Shown here: piece by piece, positions 24,773 through 32,924 of the stretch
Position numbering within the stretch: position 1 is the stretch's first letter
Layout of the letters: every line of letters begins with the position of its first letter
Origin: Dyella_B humi
Lineage (GTDB): Bacteria > Pseudomonadota > Gammaproteobacteria > Xanthomonadales > Rhodanobacteraceae
Direction of reading: 5' to 3'
NCBI RefSeq assembly: GCF_044904605.1
Contig: NZ_JADIKI010000022.1
Location: 806,001-870,000 of the forward strand
DNA: 64,000 nt
Notes under the pieces: generated by a model
The model's input: only the letters and a program-made list of their open reading frames with translations
The model's database searches: none
What the model was told of the DNA's origin: nothing
Translations under genes and position numbers: made by a program

Positions 24773-25744
24773 ATGTGGATGGGAAAGCTCTACGCACTTA
24801 TTGCCGGCCTGATGTGGGGCCTGGTTTTCGTTGGCCCGCTGCTGGTGCCCGAATACCCGGCCGCGCTGCAATCGGTTGGACGTTATCTCGCCTTTGGCCT
24901 GATCGCGCTGCCGCTCGCCTGGCTGGACCGCGCCGCATTGCGTCGGCTAAGCCGCGCCGACTGGATGGAGGCCCTAAAGCTCGCCGCGGTCGGCAACCTG
25001 CTTTATTACGTGTGCCTGGCCAGCGCGATCCAGCGTGCGGGCGCCCCCTTGCCGACCATGATCATCGGCACCTTGCCGGTAGTGATTGCGATTGCCGCCA
25101 ACCTGCGCAACGCCCGCCGCGACGGCCGCCTGCCCTGGGCGCGCTTGGCGCCATCATTGCTGTTGATCGCCGCCGGTATCGCCTGCGTGAATCAGGCCGA
25201 GCTCGCCACACTGCGCGCGCAGACGCACGCAGACCTTGCACGCTATGTCGTCGGCGCCTTGTTCGCGTTCGTTTCCGTGGCGTGTTGGACCTGGTATCCG
25301 TTGCGCAACGCCGACTGGCTGCGTCACCATCCCGGCCGCAGTCCGCGCACCTGGGCCACCGCGCAGGGCGTTGCCACCTTACCGCTGGCGCTGGTCGGCT
25401 ACGCGTTGTTGTGGCTGGTTATGGATGTCAGCGGCAGTCATTTCGCCATGCCGTTCGGTCCGCGCCCGATGGTCTTCATCGCGTTGATGGCAGCCATCGG
25501 CCTGTTCGCCTCCTGGCTGGGCACGACATGTTGGAACGAAGCCAGCCAGCGTCTGCCCACCGCGATCGCTGGGCAACTGATCGTGTTCGAAACGCTGGCG
25601 GCGTTGAGTTATGCCTTCGCGTTGCGCGGGACGTTACCGGGTGTGCAGACCATGCTTGGCGTGGTGCTGTTGGTCGCGGGCGTGGTTTGGGCTGCGCGTG
25701 TAAAACCGGTACCGCTGGAGTACCTGGAAGCGGAGCACTTGTAG
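24773..25744 (+). CDS. EamA/DMT superfamily transporter
   Basis: The product has 323 residues with about ten membrane helices arranged as two EamA halves (GLMWGLVFVGPLL at the N-terminus; ASWLGTTCWNEASQRLPTAIAGQLIVFETLAALSYAF in the second half). It probably exports an amino acid or related metabolite across the inner membrane. The first ATG is at 24773 and a second is at 24779; both are plausible. It follows the AraC-type regulator on the same strand. Confidence 0.87.
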   Translation: MWMGKLYALIAGLMWGLVFVGPLLVPEYPAALQSVGRYLAFGLIALPLAWLDRAALRRLSRADWMEALKLAAVGNLLYYVCLASAIQRAGAPLPTMIIGTLPVVIAIAANLRNARRDGRLPWARLAPSLLLIAAGIACVNQAELATLRAQTHADLARYVVGALFAFVSVACWTWYPLRNADWLRHHPGRSPRTWATAQGVATLPLALVGYALLWLVMDVSGSHFAMPFGPRPMVFIALMAAIGLFASWLGTTCWNEASQRLPTAIAGQLIVFETLAALSYAFALRGTLPGVQTMLGVVLLVAGVVWAARVKPVPLEYLEAEHL

Positions 25745-25990
25745 ACGGCAGAGCGTGCCCTCGAAAACAATGCCGCGATCGTTCCGTTTGCCGGCATGAG
25801 TTTATGTCGCTATTTCATATGGCGTGGCGTGATGATGCAGGCCGTACGCCGATGAACGCTTTTCCATGCCGCGGGCCGCAGCGCCGATTTCATAAATTTC
25901 CTGTGTGCGGATGTAGGCGAAACCCTTAACCGGATACGAACGACGCAGCCGGTAGCCTGAACTTCCGCGACGAAAATCGAGGAACGTTTT

Positions 25991-26164
25991 ATGGACCCGA
26001 TGATTCTTGACCTGCCGCCGACGAACGCCGATCAAGACCCCGAGCTCCGCCGCGTCTCTGCAGAGCCCGTGGAAGGGTATGTGCTGGAGCCATGGTCAGG
26101 GCTGTATGTGGAAGCCGAGGCGGCGTATAAGAGCCGTCTTGCTGCGGCCAACGTTGAAGCGTGA
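25991..26164 (+). CDS. Small acidic protein, 57 residues, unknown
   Basis: The frame reads MDPMILDLPPTNADQDPELR, continues through VEGYVLEPWSGLYVEAEAAY and ends ANVEA. GAGGA lies about 10 bases before the ATG. The codon choice looks like that of neighbouring genes, and the composition (acidic, Pro-rich start) resembles a real small protein. I recognise no family. It lies just outside the left end of the decayed island. Confidence 0.5.
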   Translation: MDPMILDLPPTNADQDPELRRVSAEPVEGYVLEPWSGLYVEAEAAYKSRLAAANVEA

Positions 26165-26272
26165 TAGCAACGGTTACATATCGCGGCTACTGCGCTTTCG
26201 ACCCATGCCATGGATGATTTCCATGGCGGACGATTACAGGCATGAGTTGCGTTTTACGCACCTCAGCTATGC

Positions 26273-26302
26273 AAAAAGCCCTGGAAAGCTTCCAGGGCTT
26301 TT
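26273..26302. terminator. Bidirectional terminator next to the tRNA fragment
   Basis: AAAAAGCCCTGGAA and TTCCAGGGCTTTT form a long stem with A and T tracts on the two sides. It lies 14 bases beyond the 3' end of the tRNA-Thr fragment at 26316, the place where the terminator of the original tRNA-Thr gene would be. Confidence 0.85.
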
Positions 26303-26315
26303 CACTTGTGCTAGC

Positions 26316-26347
26316 GCCGGAAATAGGATTCGAACCTACAAACTACG
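26316..26347 (-). other. Duplicated 3' end of tRNA-Thr: left attachment-site remnant
   Basis: These 32 bases match the 3' part of tRNA-Thr(CGT) at 30834-30865 (3' acceptor strand, T arm, variable region) with 3 differences, in the same orientation. The 5' part of a tRNA is absent to the right. This is what remains at the far end of an element integrated into a tRNA 3' end. Confidence 0.8.
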
Positions 26348-26423
26348 TCTTAGGACTTTCCGCACTGGTGAGCAAACCCATGTGATATAGATTGAGCTTG
26401 CTTTTTCGTCAGGAGCATTGCTC

Positions 26424-26642
26424 ATGGATCGCCCATTCAAACGTGTAAAGAAGGCCGCGTGGCTCGGCGGCGTATGCGCCGGTCTCGCTTATGCGGTCGG
26501 CGCGCCGACATGGCTGATCCGGACGCTGTGGCTTTTGTTGTTCTTGGGTGCGGGCATCGGTGGATTGATCTATTTGATTCTGTGGCTCGTGGTCCCGCGC
26601 TGGCCGCACGAGCCACTCGACTACGACACCGTCACTGCCTAA
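26424..26642 (+). CDS. PspC domain small membrane protein
   Basis: The product has 72 residues. It begins with basic RPFKRVKKAAWLGGVCAGLA, the hallmark of PspC domains, and has one long or two short hydrophobic segments (WLIRTLWLLLFLGAGIGGLIYLILWLVVP). PspC proteins sense or respond to inner-membrane stress. AGGAG lies 9 bases before the ATG at 26424. No other psp gene is nearby; it is the leftmost gene of the island. Confidence 0.85.
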   Translation: MDRPFKRVKKAAWLGGVCAGLAYAVGAPTWLIRTLWLLLFLGAGIGGLIYLILWLVVPRWPHEPLDYDTVTA

Positions 26643-26758
26643 TGCTGTGATCCGGGATATTCACTGGCACACGTCAGCAGGATTCCGACGTGGACACAGC
26701 CATCCCATTCGATATAAGTCTCAAGATCGGCAACTCGGGGCGATCGCGGTAGCGTTTT

Positions 26759-27607
26759 TCATAGGTTGTTTTTGCCTAAACGATCCATCAACTGGCGGTG
26801 CGCATCCTCAGTAGCTTCGTCAGCAGGAAACATCGACTCGATGCGTAGCTCCTGCGTGGTGATGGTCTGCGGCGTGCCAACCGTGGTGATCATGGAGAAA
26901 TAGCGCAGCACCTGACCATCTTTCTGAAAACTGAGTGGGACCATGGGCAGTGCGGGTTCAGGCCCCAATACTCCGATGGTGCGAAGGGTGGGATCGACGT
27001 CTGGATAGGCAAGCAACGACGTTATGAGCTCACGGGTGCGCTCGTCCAGCGTGTGGCCGACCGCTTCCCGATGGATGCGTTGGATCAGTGCCTGAGAGGC
27101 ATCTTTCCAGTTGATGAGAAATGGGCGCATGCCTGTCGGGTCGAACATGAGATGGAGCATGTTGCGCGGTTCGGGGCGTGCTTCGAGGTCGATGAATGCA
27201 TTGAAAAAGCGGGCTGCTGACGCATTCCTCATGAACACGTTCCAGTAGCGATCCATCACGACAGCCGGGAACGGCTCATGGTGAAGAAGGATGCGTTCGA
27301 GCGCGCGCGTCACGCTGCGCATTTCTTCGGCGTTCCAGGCGTCTTCCTTATAGACCGGCGCGAAGCCTGCAGCCATCAGCAACTCATTGCGATCGCGGAA
27401 TGGCACATCCAATGCCTCAGCAAGATTGAGCAGTGTCTGCCGGCTTGGCGCGCTGCGCCCACTTTCAATGAAACTGAGATGCCGCTGCGATACGCCGGTA
27501 TCGAGCGAAAGCTCGATCTGGCTTTTACCGCGGATATCACGCCAATGGCGGAGCAGGCGGCCTAGTTCATCTTGGGATGAGTCTCGGGAGTTCTTATGCG
27601 TGCTCAT
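26759..27607 (-). CDS. XRE-family regulator with MmyB-like ligand-binding domain
   Basis: The product has 282 residues. The helix-turn-helix spans about residues 14-72 (LGRLLRHWRDIRGKSQIELS, GVSQRHLSFIESGRS). The C-terminal PAS-like MmyB domain spans about 95-265 (PFPAVVMDRYWNVFMRN, then the DPTGMRPFLINW strand-loop). Related regulators bind fatty-acid-like ligands and control short-chain dehydrogenases or other detoxification enzymes. I choose the ATG at 27607; the one at 27625 has no ribosome site. The CMD-family gene lies 154 bases upstream on the same strand and is the likely target. Confidence 0.88.
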   Translation of the reverse strand: MSTHKNSRDSSQDELGRLLRHWRDIRGKSQIELSLDTGVSQRHLSFIESGRSAPSRQTLLNLAEALDVPFRDRNELLMAAGFAPVYKEDAWNAEEMRSVTRALERILLHHEPFPAVVMDRYWNVFMRNASAARFFNAFIDLEARPEPRNMLHLMFDPTGMRPFLINWKDASQALIQRIHREAVGHTLDERTRELITSLLAYPDVDPTLRTIGVLGPEPALPMVPLSFQKDGQVLRYFSMITTVGTPQTITTQELRIESMFPADEATEDAHRQLMDRLGKNNL

Positions 27608-27761
27608 GGGAATTCCGAAGTGCATGGCCAGCGATCAGCTTTTCTGGCCTGTCCGATGACGAGCTCGACTGAGATAAGTGCCAAGGCACGTGTCGATAAA
27701 AACTGCACCCTCTGCGACGTGCAGGGGTGCAGCGAACCATCGAACCATCGGTGCAGGGCCG

Positions 27762-28313
27762 TCAACCACGCGCCCAGGTGTGTTGCTTGAATGCCTCTTC
27801 GAGTGGCGGGTTCGTGATGGTGGCAGTGTAGTTGGTGATCGTGGATGCCGCGACGATCGCGATCACTTCGAGCAAACGAGCGTTGTCGAAGCCGGCATCC
27901 AGAAACGAGTCCATATCCTGCCGGGTGACGTGACCACGTTTCTCGATCATCGCGCGCGCTAAGGCCGACAACGCCGCGAATTTCGGATCGCTCGGAAGAT
28001 GTCCATCTCGGATGGCGTCGACGTCAGCAGCACTAATGCCTTGCTGCAAAGCGAGTGCGCTGTGGAACGCGACTGCCCACCGGCTCGAATTAACCACCGC
28101 ATCGGTAAGCAGAACGATCTGAATCTGATCCTCGGTAAAGCTTCCGCCGTGGACCTTTCCAAAAAGGCCCACCAAGCAGTCGATCAGCACGGGCGACGTT
28201 GCCATGGCGCCTGCGATGTTCGGAATCATGCCGAAGGCACTCTGCAATGCTTCCAGCGAAGCGCGGGACTTTTCGGGGGAGGATTCGATAGTGTGAACGG
28301 GGAAGGGTTTCAT
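27762..28313 (-). CDS. Carboxymuconolactone decarboxylase (AhpD-like) fold protein lacking the Cys pair
   Basis: The product has 183 residues and an AhpD/CMD fold, seen in SAFGMIPNIAGAMATSPVLIDCLVGLF and the VVNSSRWAVAFHSALALQQG helix. In AhpD-type enzymes that helix reads N-x-C-x-x-C-xxx-H. Here the cysteine places are Ser77 and Ala80, while His84 is kept, so it cannot be a disulphide peroxidase partner of the usual kind. The C-terminus (ASTITNYTATITNPPLE) matches the peroxidase-related subgroup. The ATG at 28313 is preceded by a purine-poor leader (GGTCATCATC). Function unknown. Confidence 0.82.
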   Translation of the reverse strand: MKPFPVHTIESSPEKSRASLEALQSAFGMIPNIAGAMATSPVLIDCLVGLFGKVHGGSFTEDQIQIVLLTDAVVNSSRWAVAFHSALALQQGISAADVDAIRDGHLPSDPKFAALSALARAMIEKRGHVTRQDMDSFLDAGFDNARLLEVIAIVAASTITNYTATITNPPLEEAFKQHTWARG

Positions 28314-28716
28314 GATGATGACCTCACAAGTGGGGAGACAGGGGGCATTGACCGACATCGGTTGTCAGCTCGGTAGTCATCATTGACCGTTGTGGAAATA
28401 GCAGCAATTACGTACGAGGTAATACGAACGCCTGATGCCTCGCTTGGAGCCGTTGATGGTCCCGCCAGCGATGTTGTTTGGCGTTGTTGTGAGGCGAGTT
28501 CGGCGTAATGCCGCAATCTTGTCCACTCCATAAGCGGGCACTCATGAAGCATCAAGCTGGCCTGGGGCGGGCGAGGGCGTAAGACCTGCGGGTGGGTGAG
28601 AGCGGTAGAGACAGGCTGAGAAAAGAGAAGAGGGCAGCGCATCTGCCCGTGACGGTCTCGCCAACTCATTCAAGCTGACCTTCAGTTCCTCCAGATGCAG
28701 GGGCGAAGCGTAGAAT
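28314..28716. other. Gene-free interval inside the island
   Basis: In 403 bases no reading frame has convincing coding character; frames present are interrupted or unlike proteins. A short hairpin (GGGCAGCGCATCTGCCC, about 28631-28647) is the only structure seen. Confidence 0.5.
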
Positions 28717-28742
28717 AAAAAAAAGGGGGCATTATGCCCCCC
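28717..28742 (-). terminator. Intrinsic terminator of the secreted repeat protein gene
   Basis: On the minus strand GGGGGCATAATGCCCCC is a near-palindrome with a minimal loop, followed by eight T. It lies about 30 bases after the stop at 28773. Confidence 0.9.
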
Positions 28743-28772
28743 GATTCATTGGCCTATTTGTCTCTGGATGTT

Positions 28773-30089
28773 TTAGTCAAACCACACCAGTGGAAGGTCC
28801 TGGGTCATGGCCGCATGTATAAAGCTACCGGTGACCGATCCATACAGAACAACGTGATGAGTTCCCACTGAGAGGGTGTTTACACCGGTTGCTAAATAGC
28901 TAGCAGATAGTGTTCTGGTGCTGACCGAGTCGGGAGACTTCAGTTGCTGGATGCCTGTTGATCCGACTTGTACGCCGTCGACGGTTAAGTACAGTGCGGC
29001 GGTTCCTCCGGCATCGGAAGAGCCAGCCTGAATGCGTGTTTTTCCCGTGATGAAGACGATGCCGTTGTGGCCCGGAGGAATGACAATGTTGCCTTCGGCA
29101 ATGGGCACTGCTGTGCCCACTGGCGGGCAGCCACTCCACCCTTGATTTGTTCCCACGCAGATGTAGTTCGTGACGTTGTGTGCGTCACTTACAAATGAAG
29201 CGCCGCCAGACAATTGCATCCCTTGCAAAGCAATGAGTGTTGAATCAGCACCCATGCGGTATTGGACGGTGTTGGTCAGACCACCGCTATAGGGGAGGGC
29301 CGATGCTGCCAATGAGACAGCATGCATAGCTGAACTTACGTTGGGTATGTAGGCATGAGAGAAAAATGGAGCCTGGTTTTCCGCTTCCGAATACATGTCG
29401 TTGTCGGACCAGCTGGCTTGATTGTTGGGCAGCGTCGACCCATCAAGTGTCACAGTGACCAGTGGATCGCCGGCGTTTCCGTATTCATAGTTGCGCGCCG
29501 AAGCCAGGGCGACAACGGATGAGCCATTTGCGCCGTTAACATTGAGGGTTACCTCGGGGCTTGTCGGGAGTACAGATGTGCCGGTCAGTCCCGCGGTATT
29601 AAAGCTAAGCGTGCCAGTGTCTGCCCCCAGGGCAGCGACCCCTACAGTAGGGGCAGGGTTAACTACGGTCGATAGATTGCTACCCGCACCAATTGTGAAG
29701 GTCGGGGAGTTCAGGGACTGAGCTACCAGGCTGATGGTGTGTTGCCCGGCGCTGACATACACCGCGCCTATCGCGTTGTAACTGTGTTGCTGGGCATCTG
29801 AACTCTTGGACCAGTCGATCACACTTGCGTTGCTCTTCATCACTCCATCGACATTGATCCAGAGGTCAGCGATGGCATAGCCGCCTGATGGATAGACGCG
29901 CCCATCGGTTTCGACAAAGACCCACCCTGGCGTGCTGATATTGATGGTCTGCTGCAGCACCGTTTTGCCAGCGCTCGATATAACTGTATCGCTAGCTAGG
30001 GAGCTGTATTGCGAAGAGGTTTCGGCGGCGTAAGCAATCGGTTGGATTAGCAACAGCAACGTTGACAATGTGGTTACACGTTTCAGCAT
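28773..30089 (-). CDS. Large secreted protein with three related beta-rich units, unknown function
   Basis: The product has 438 residues. A signal peptide covers residues 1-21 (LLLLIQPIAYA). The mature protein is Ser/Thr/Gly/Asn-rich and beta-strand-rich. Three segments share a strand ending in VDG or LDG and a later H-x-[IV]-x-L strand: LWINVDG (76-82) with GQHTISL (115-121), VTVTLDG (211-217) with MHAVSLAAS (255-263), and LYLTVDG (366-372) with THHVVLYGS (410-418). Cys311 and Cys321 may form a disulphide. I recognise no family; the fold suggests jelly-roll binding modules. Base composition is AT-richer than the chromosome around it, consistent with transfer. TAAGGAGG lies upstream of the ATG. 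Confidence 0.78.
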   Translation of the reverse strand: MLKRVTTLSTLLLLIQPIAYAAETSSQYSSLASDTVISSAGKTVLQQTINISTPGWVFVETDGRVYPSGGYAIADLWINVDGVMKSNASVIDWSKSSDAQQHSYNAIGAVYVSAGQHTISLVAQSLNSPTFTIGAGSNLSTVVNPAPTVGVAALGADTGTLSFNTAGLTGTSVLPTSPEVTLNVNGANGSSVVALASARNYEYGNAGDPLVTVTLDGSTLPNNQASWSDNDMYSEAENQAPFFSHAYIPNVSSAMHAVSLAASALPYSGGLTNTVQYRMGADSTLIALQGMQLSGGASFVSDAHNVTNYICVGTNQGWSGCPPVGTAVPIAEGNIVIPPGHNGIVFITGKTRIQAGSSDAGGTAALYLTVDGVQVGSTGIQQLKSPDSVSTRTLSASYLATGVNTLSVGTHHVVLYGSVTGSFIHAAMTQDLPLVWFD

Positions 30090-30267
30090 CTTGCTTCCTC
30101 CTTAAAGTAGATGGGGAGGGCAATATGGCTGATCGTTTGGGATTAGTCTGTAGGGAAAGCCTTACAGCGCGAGACGCAAAACACAGAATTTCGTATTCCG
30201 TTACAAGAGGTGAGTCCGGCTAAGACGAGAAGTTCTGAGCTGATTCGATATTGCGATCAGCTCGCTC

Positions 30268-30659
30268 TGCTCTTCAATGCGACGATCTTCCCGCCGACTC
30301 TTAATGCGTCAAGATAGTCCGCTCACGCCTGCATCATCTTCCAGCGCTCGGCGAGGTACTTGGCGCGTTATAAGCAGCACGGGCCTTGTTCCGCTTGGCG
30401 TGAGCAAGCTGGCGCTCGATGACGTCCGCGGACCAATCCATCTCATTAAGCCTAGTCGATGCCAGAGCTCGGAAGCTGTGGCCAGTCATCATGTCTTTGT
30501 CCCAGCAATTTTTCTTTGCCAGCATAGATAGCGGGACTTCATGCGCCAGTGGCGTCCCGATTCGTTGACATGCAGGAACAGTCCATCACCGTCGAAGTGC
30601 TTGTCAGGCGGCGCAGCTTTGACCTTGGGGACTGGGAGCTCGTCAGTGTCACTTACCAT
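30268..30659 (-). pseudogene. P4-type tyrosine integrase remnant with internal deletion, frameshift and nonsense codon
   Basis: From an ATG at 30659 the minus strand gives an arm-binding N-terminus (DKHFDGDGLFLHVNESGRHW, then RMKSRYLCW). It then jumps, in another frame, to the C-terminal catalytic end (MTGHSFRALASTRLNEMDWS, then IERQLAHAKRNKARAAYN). A further frameshift continues with AKYLAERWKMMQA, a TGA in place of the usual tryptophan codon, and ADYLDALRVG. About 300 residues of the normal 400 are missing, including most of the catalytic core. It abuts tRNA-Thr, so it marks the right end of the island. Confidence 0.85.
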
Positions 30660-30760
30660 CACGCCTTTCCTGAGCTAGATACCCCCAACAGGGCAAAGTA
30701 CTCCCGAAGATACCCCGCGTTTGTCAGGCTTCGACTAGACATCGTTGGTCGGTATGGCAC

Positions 30761-30784
30761 AAAAAAAACCCGCCGTTTAGCGGG
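30761..30784 (-). terminator. Terminator of tRNA-Thr
   Basis: On the minus strand CCCGC and GCGGG pair, then eight T follow. It lies 45 bases beyond the tRNA 3' end. As it lies inside the island, it would have been brought by the element. Confidence 0.85.
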
Positions 30785-30829
30785 CTTCTGTGGTTTCATG
30801 GCGCCGTTGGACGGTATGAAACGAGCATA

Positions 30830-30905
30830 TGGTGCCGGAAATAGGAATCGAACCTACGACCTACGCATTACGAATGCGCCGCTCTACCAACTGAGCTATT
30901 CCGGC
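30830..30905 (-). tRNA. tRNA-Thr(CGT)
   Basis: A 76-base cloverleaf with encoded CCA. The acceptor GCCGGAA pairs with TTCCGGC, the anticodon loop TTCGTAA gives CGT (codon ACG), and the T loop is TTCGATT. Its 3' part is duplicated at 26316-26347. Confidence 0.97.
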
Positions 30906-31052
30906 GGAGCCGCTTAGTTTAAGGGGGTGTCGTGCAGCCTGCAAGCTCCGGCACGTTGGCGAGATTCGGACTGCGGAATGGGGCGATGGCCGACTGACGC
31001 CGGCCCGGCCGTGCGGCCACAGTGCAGGCCGGTTCTACAAGGAATGTTGTCG

Positions 31053-31565
31053 ATGCCGTTCACGCCATGTCCGCGAGGCGTCACGTTGATCGAGGTACTG
31101 GTTGCCATGCTGGTCTTCAGCGTGGGCCTGATCGGCGCGTCGGGCTTGATGGCGGTGGCGGCGCGCTCCAATCAGGCGGCGTACCTGCGCACGCAGGTCA
31201 CCTTTCTCGCGCAGAACATGGCCGAGCGCATGCAGGCCAATCCCATCGGTGTATGGAACGGGGATTACAACGGCAGTTATCCGGACGCCAGCGGCCAGGA
31301 TTGCGCCGCTGGCTGCACGCCCGCGCAGCTGGTACTGCACGATCGGCAGCGCTGGAGCAGCCAGCTCAAGACGTTTCTGCCACCGGGCGCACAGGCCAGC
31401 ATCCGCTGCAGCCACGGCGGCTTGGCTTATGCGCCGACGCGCGAGCAGATCCTGCAGCAGCCTCCGTATGGCGGCAGTTGCTCGATGTTCGTTAGTTGGC
31501 CGGAGCGGCGGCTGGTGGACGCCGATGCACCCCCGCAGATCTTCGCCTGGGAGTTCCAGCCATGA
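31053..31565 (+). CDS. pilV: Type IV pilus minor pilin PilV
   Basis: The product has 170 residues. The type III (prepilin) signal RG|VTLIEVLVAML has cleavage after Gly9 and Glu at mature position 5, followed by the hydrophobic helix. The C-terminal domain contains NPIGVWNGDYNGSYPD and paired cysteines typical of PilV. AAGGA at 31039 favours the ATG at 31053 over that at 31044. It is the first gene of pilVWXY1E; the stop overlaps pilW by ATGA. No FimT or FimU gene precedes it, because tRNA-Thr and the island lie upstream. Confidence 0.92.
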   Translation: MPFTPCPRGVTLIEVLVAMLVFSVGLIGASGLMAVAARSNQAAYLRTQVTFLAQNMAERMQANPIGVWNGDYNGSYPDASGQDCAAGCTPAQLVLHDRQRWSSQLKTFLPPGAQASIRCSHGGLAYAPTREQILQQPPYGGSCSMFVSWPERRLVDADAPPQIFAWEFQP

Positions 31566-32899
31566 GGCTGCGATGCCGCGGGGTCTCCCTGGTGGAGCTG
31601 ATGATCGCTATGGTGCTTGGACTGCTGGTGGGCGCGGGCATTGTGGCCGTGTTCGCGTCTACCTCGAACAGCCGCCGGGCGCAGGAGCAGCTGGCGCGCC
31701 TGCAGGAAGATGGGCGTTTTGCCATCACGCAGATCAAGAACGACCTGGTCATGGCTGGCGCGCAGTACTGCACCGGCACGGGCGGCTCGGCGCGTGCGAG
31801 CGCGGCGGGGCCTTATCTGGATGAGTTGCGCGCGCCCACCGTCTACGCTAGCGATCCCGGCGTGCTGATGAGTGCGCTGAGCGATGTGACCACGCCGTGG
31901 GGCGGCGCGTATCCGTCCGCGCCTAGCGAACCGTATTCCGTTCCCTCGTTCCTGGCGATGCGCGGTTACGACTGCACCGCGAGCGCCTGCACGCCAGTGG
32001 ACCCCAGCAACAAGCGCAATCCGAGTGGTTTTAGCATTCCTGCGATGGGCAAGGCGGAGAGCAGTCGCGTGATTGGCGCTTCGGTGCTCACCGTGCGCTA
32101 TCTCAACCCCGCGGGCGGTTGGATCATTGCGCAGGATGGCGGTGCAAAGGGCAGCACACTATCCACTCATGCAGATGGTTCGCTGAGCATCCGCATGAAT
32201 CCGCTGAATGGCGAAGTCGCCGTCAAGGATATGAGCAAGGACGCATCGCTGATGATGCTGGCTGACTGTTCCAGTGCGCAGATCTTCGCGGTGTCCGGCA
32301 TGGGCAGCAATGAGCTTGCTTCCACCGGCAACAATTTCGCGCAGCCACACCTGTTGCAGAACATGGCGGCGCCAAAGCTATTCAGCGTCGGCCGCGATGT
32401 GCAAACGGTGACCTATTACCTGAGGGTGGTGGACAACGGCGATGGCGAGGGACACAAGACGGGTGCCTTGGTACGGCGAGTCAACGGTGGCAAGGTGACG
32501 AACGAGGAGATCGCGCGCGGCGTGGAGCGGCTCGATTTTCGCTACGGCGTGCAGCAGCCCGACGGCACCGTGCGTTACTACTCCGCCGAACAGGTGGACA
32601 GCGGCACGCGCACCGATTGTCCCGCTGTGCCGTTACCAATCCATGGCAGCAATGATCGTGGCTGCCTGTGGCGTTCGGTCAGTCTGATCGAGATCGATCT
32701 GCTGATGGACGGCCAGATGCCGTTGTACTCGCTGATGCCCGATGAGTTGGCGTACAGCTACGCAGCGGATGGAATTTTCACGCCCGCAGCACCCACCGCC
32801 GCCGGCCGAAAAGTAACGCCGCTGCAGCAGGGGTTTCCATTGCCCATGCTGCGGCGTGAATTCACTGCGGTGGTTGCGGTGCGTAACGCCAATCCGTAG
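31562..32899 (+). CDS. pilW: Type IV pilus assembly protein PilW
   Basis: The product has 445 residues with prepilin signal RG|VSLVELMIAMVLGLLVG (cleavage after Gly7, Glu at +5), then a large mixed domain (RRAQEQLARLQEDGRFAITQIKNDL is the conserved post-helix stretch). PilW primes pilus assembly together with PilV, PilX and PilE at the tip complex. The start ATG overlaps the pilV stop in ATGA, indicating coupled translation. Confidence 0.92.
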   Translation: MRLRCRGVSLVELMIAMVLGLLVGAGIVAVFASTSNSRRAQEQLARLQEDGRFAITQIKNDLVMAGAQYCTGTGGSARASAAGPYLDELRAPTVYASDPGVLMSALSDVTTPWGGAYPSAPSEPYSVPSFLAMRGYDCTASACTPVDPSNKRNPSGFSIPAMGKAESSRVIGASVLTVRYLNPAGGWIIAQDGGAKGSTLSTHADGSLSIRMNPLNGEVAVKDMSKDASLMMLADCSSAQIFAVSGMGSNELASTGNNFAQPHLLQNMAAPKLFSVGRDVQTVTYYLRVVDNGDGEGHKTGALVRRVNGGKVTNEEIARGVERLDFRYGVQQPDGTVRYYSAEQVDSGTRTDCPAVPLPIHGSNDRGCLWRSVSLIEIDLLMDGQMPLYSLMPDELAYSYAADGIFTPAAPTAAGRKVTPLQQGFPLPMLRREFTAVVAVRNANP

Positions 32900-32924
32900 A
32901 GCGCCATGTTGCAAGGATGCAGAT

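Larger units (their letters stand above)
26316..30865. mobile_element. Decayed integrative mini-island at tRNA-Thr(CGT)
   Basis: About 4.5 kb is bounded by the intact tRNA-Thr on the right and a copy of its 3' end on the left as direct repeats. A P4-type integrase wreck (30268-30659) lies next to the tRNA 3' end, the usual position for the integrase of such elements. Cargo from left to right: PspC-domain protein, MmyB-type regulator, CMD-family protein, large secreted repeat protein. The integrase is dead, so the island is fixed. The bounds assume the repeats are att sites. Confidence 0.72.

Noticed and set aside
24595..25929. Very long plus-strand frame (444 codons) over the DMT transporter
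   Set aside because: It is Arg/Pro-rich shadow coding; the overlapping frame at 24773 has ten hydrophobic helices and clear EamA features.
26316..26347. A functional second tRNA gene
   Set aside because: Only the 3' acceptor strand, T arm and variable region are present; no D arm, 5' acceptor strand or matching anticodon arm can be folded.
26007..26390. Plus-strand frame of 127 codons
   Set aside because: It crosses a strong terminator and the tRNA fragment and has no ribosome site; the 57-codon frame at 25991 is the better candidate.
28310..28669. Minus-strand frame upstream of the CMD gene
   Set aside because: Sequence is not protein-like, it overlaps the CMD start and has no ribosome site.
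30549..30917. Plus-strand frame of 122 codons
   Set aside because: It reads antisense through the integrase remnant, a terminator and tRNA-Thr; composition is not protein-like.
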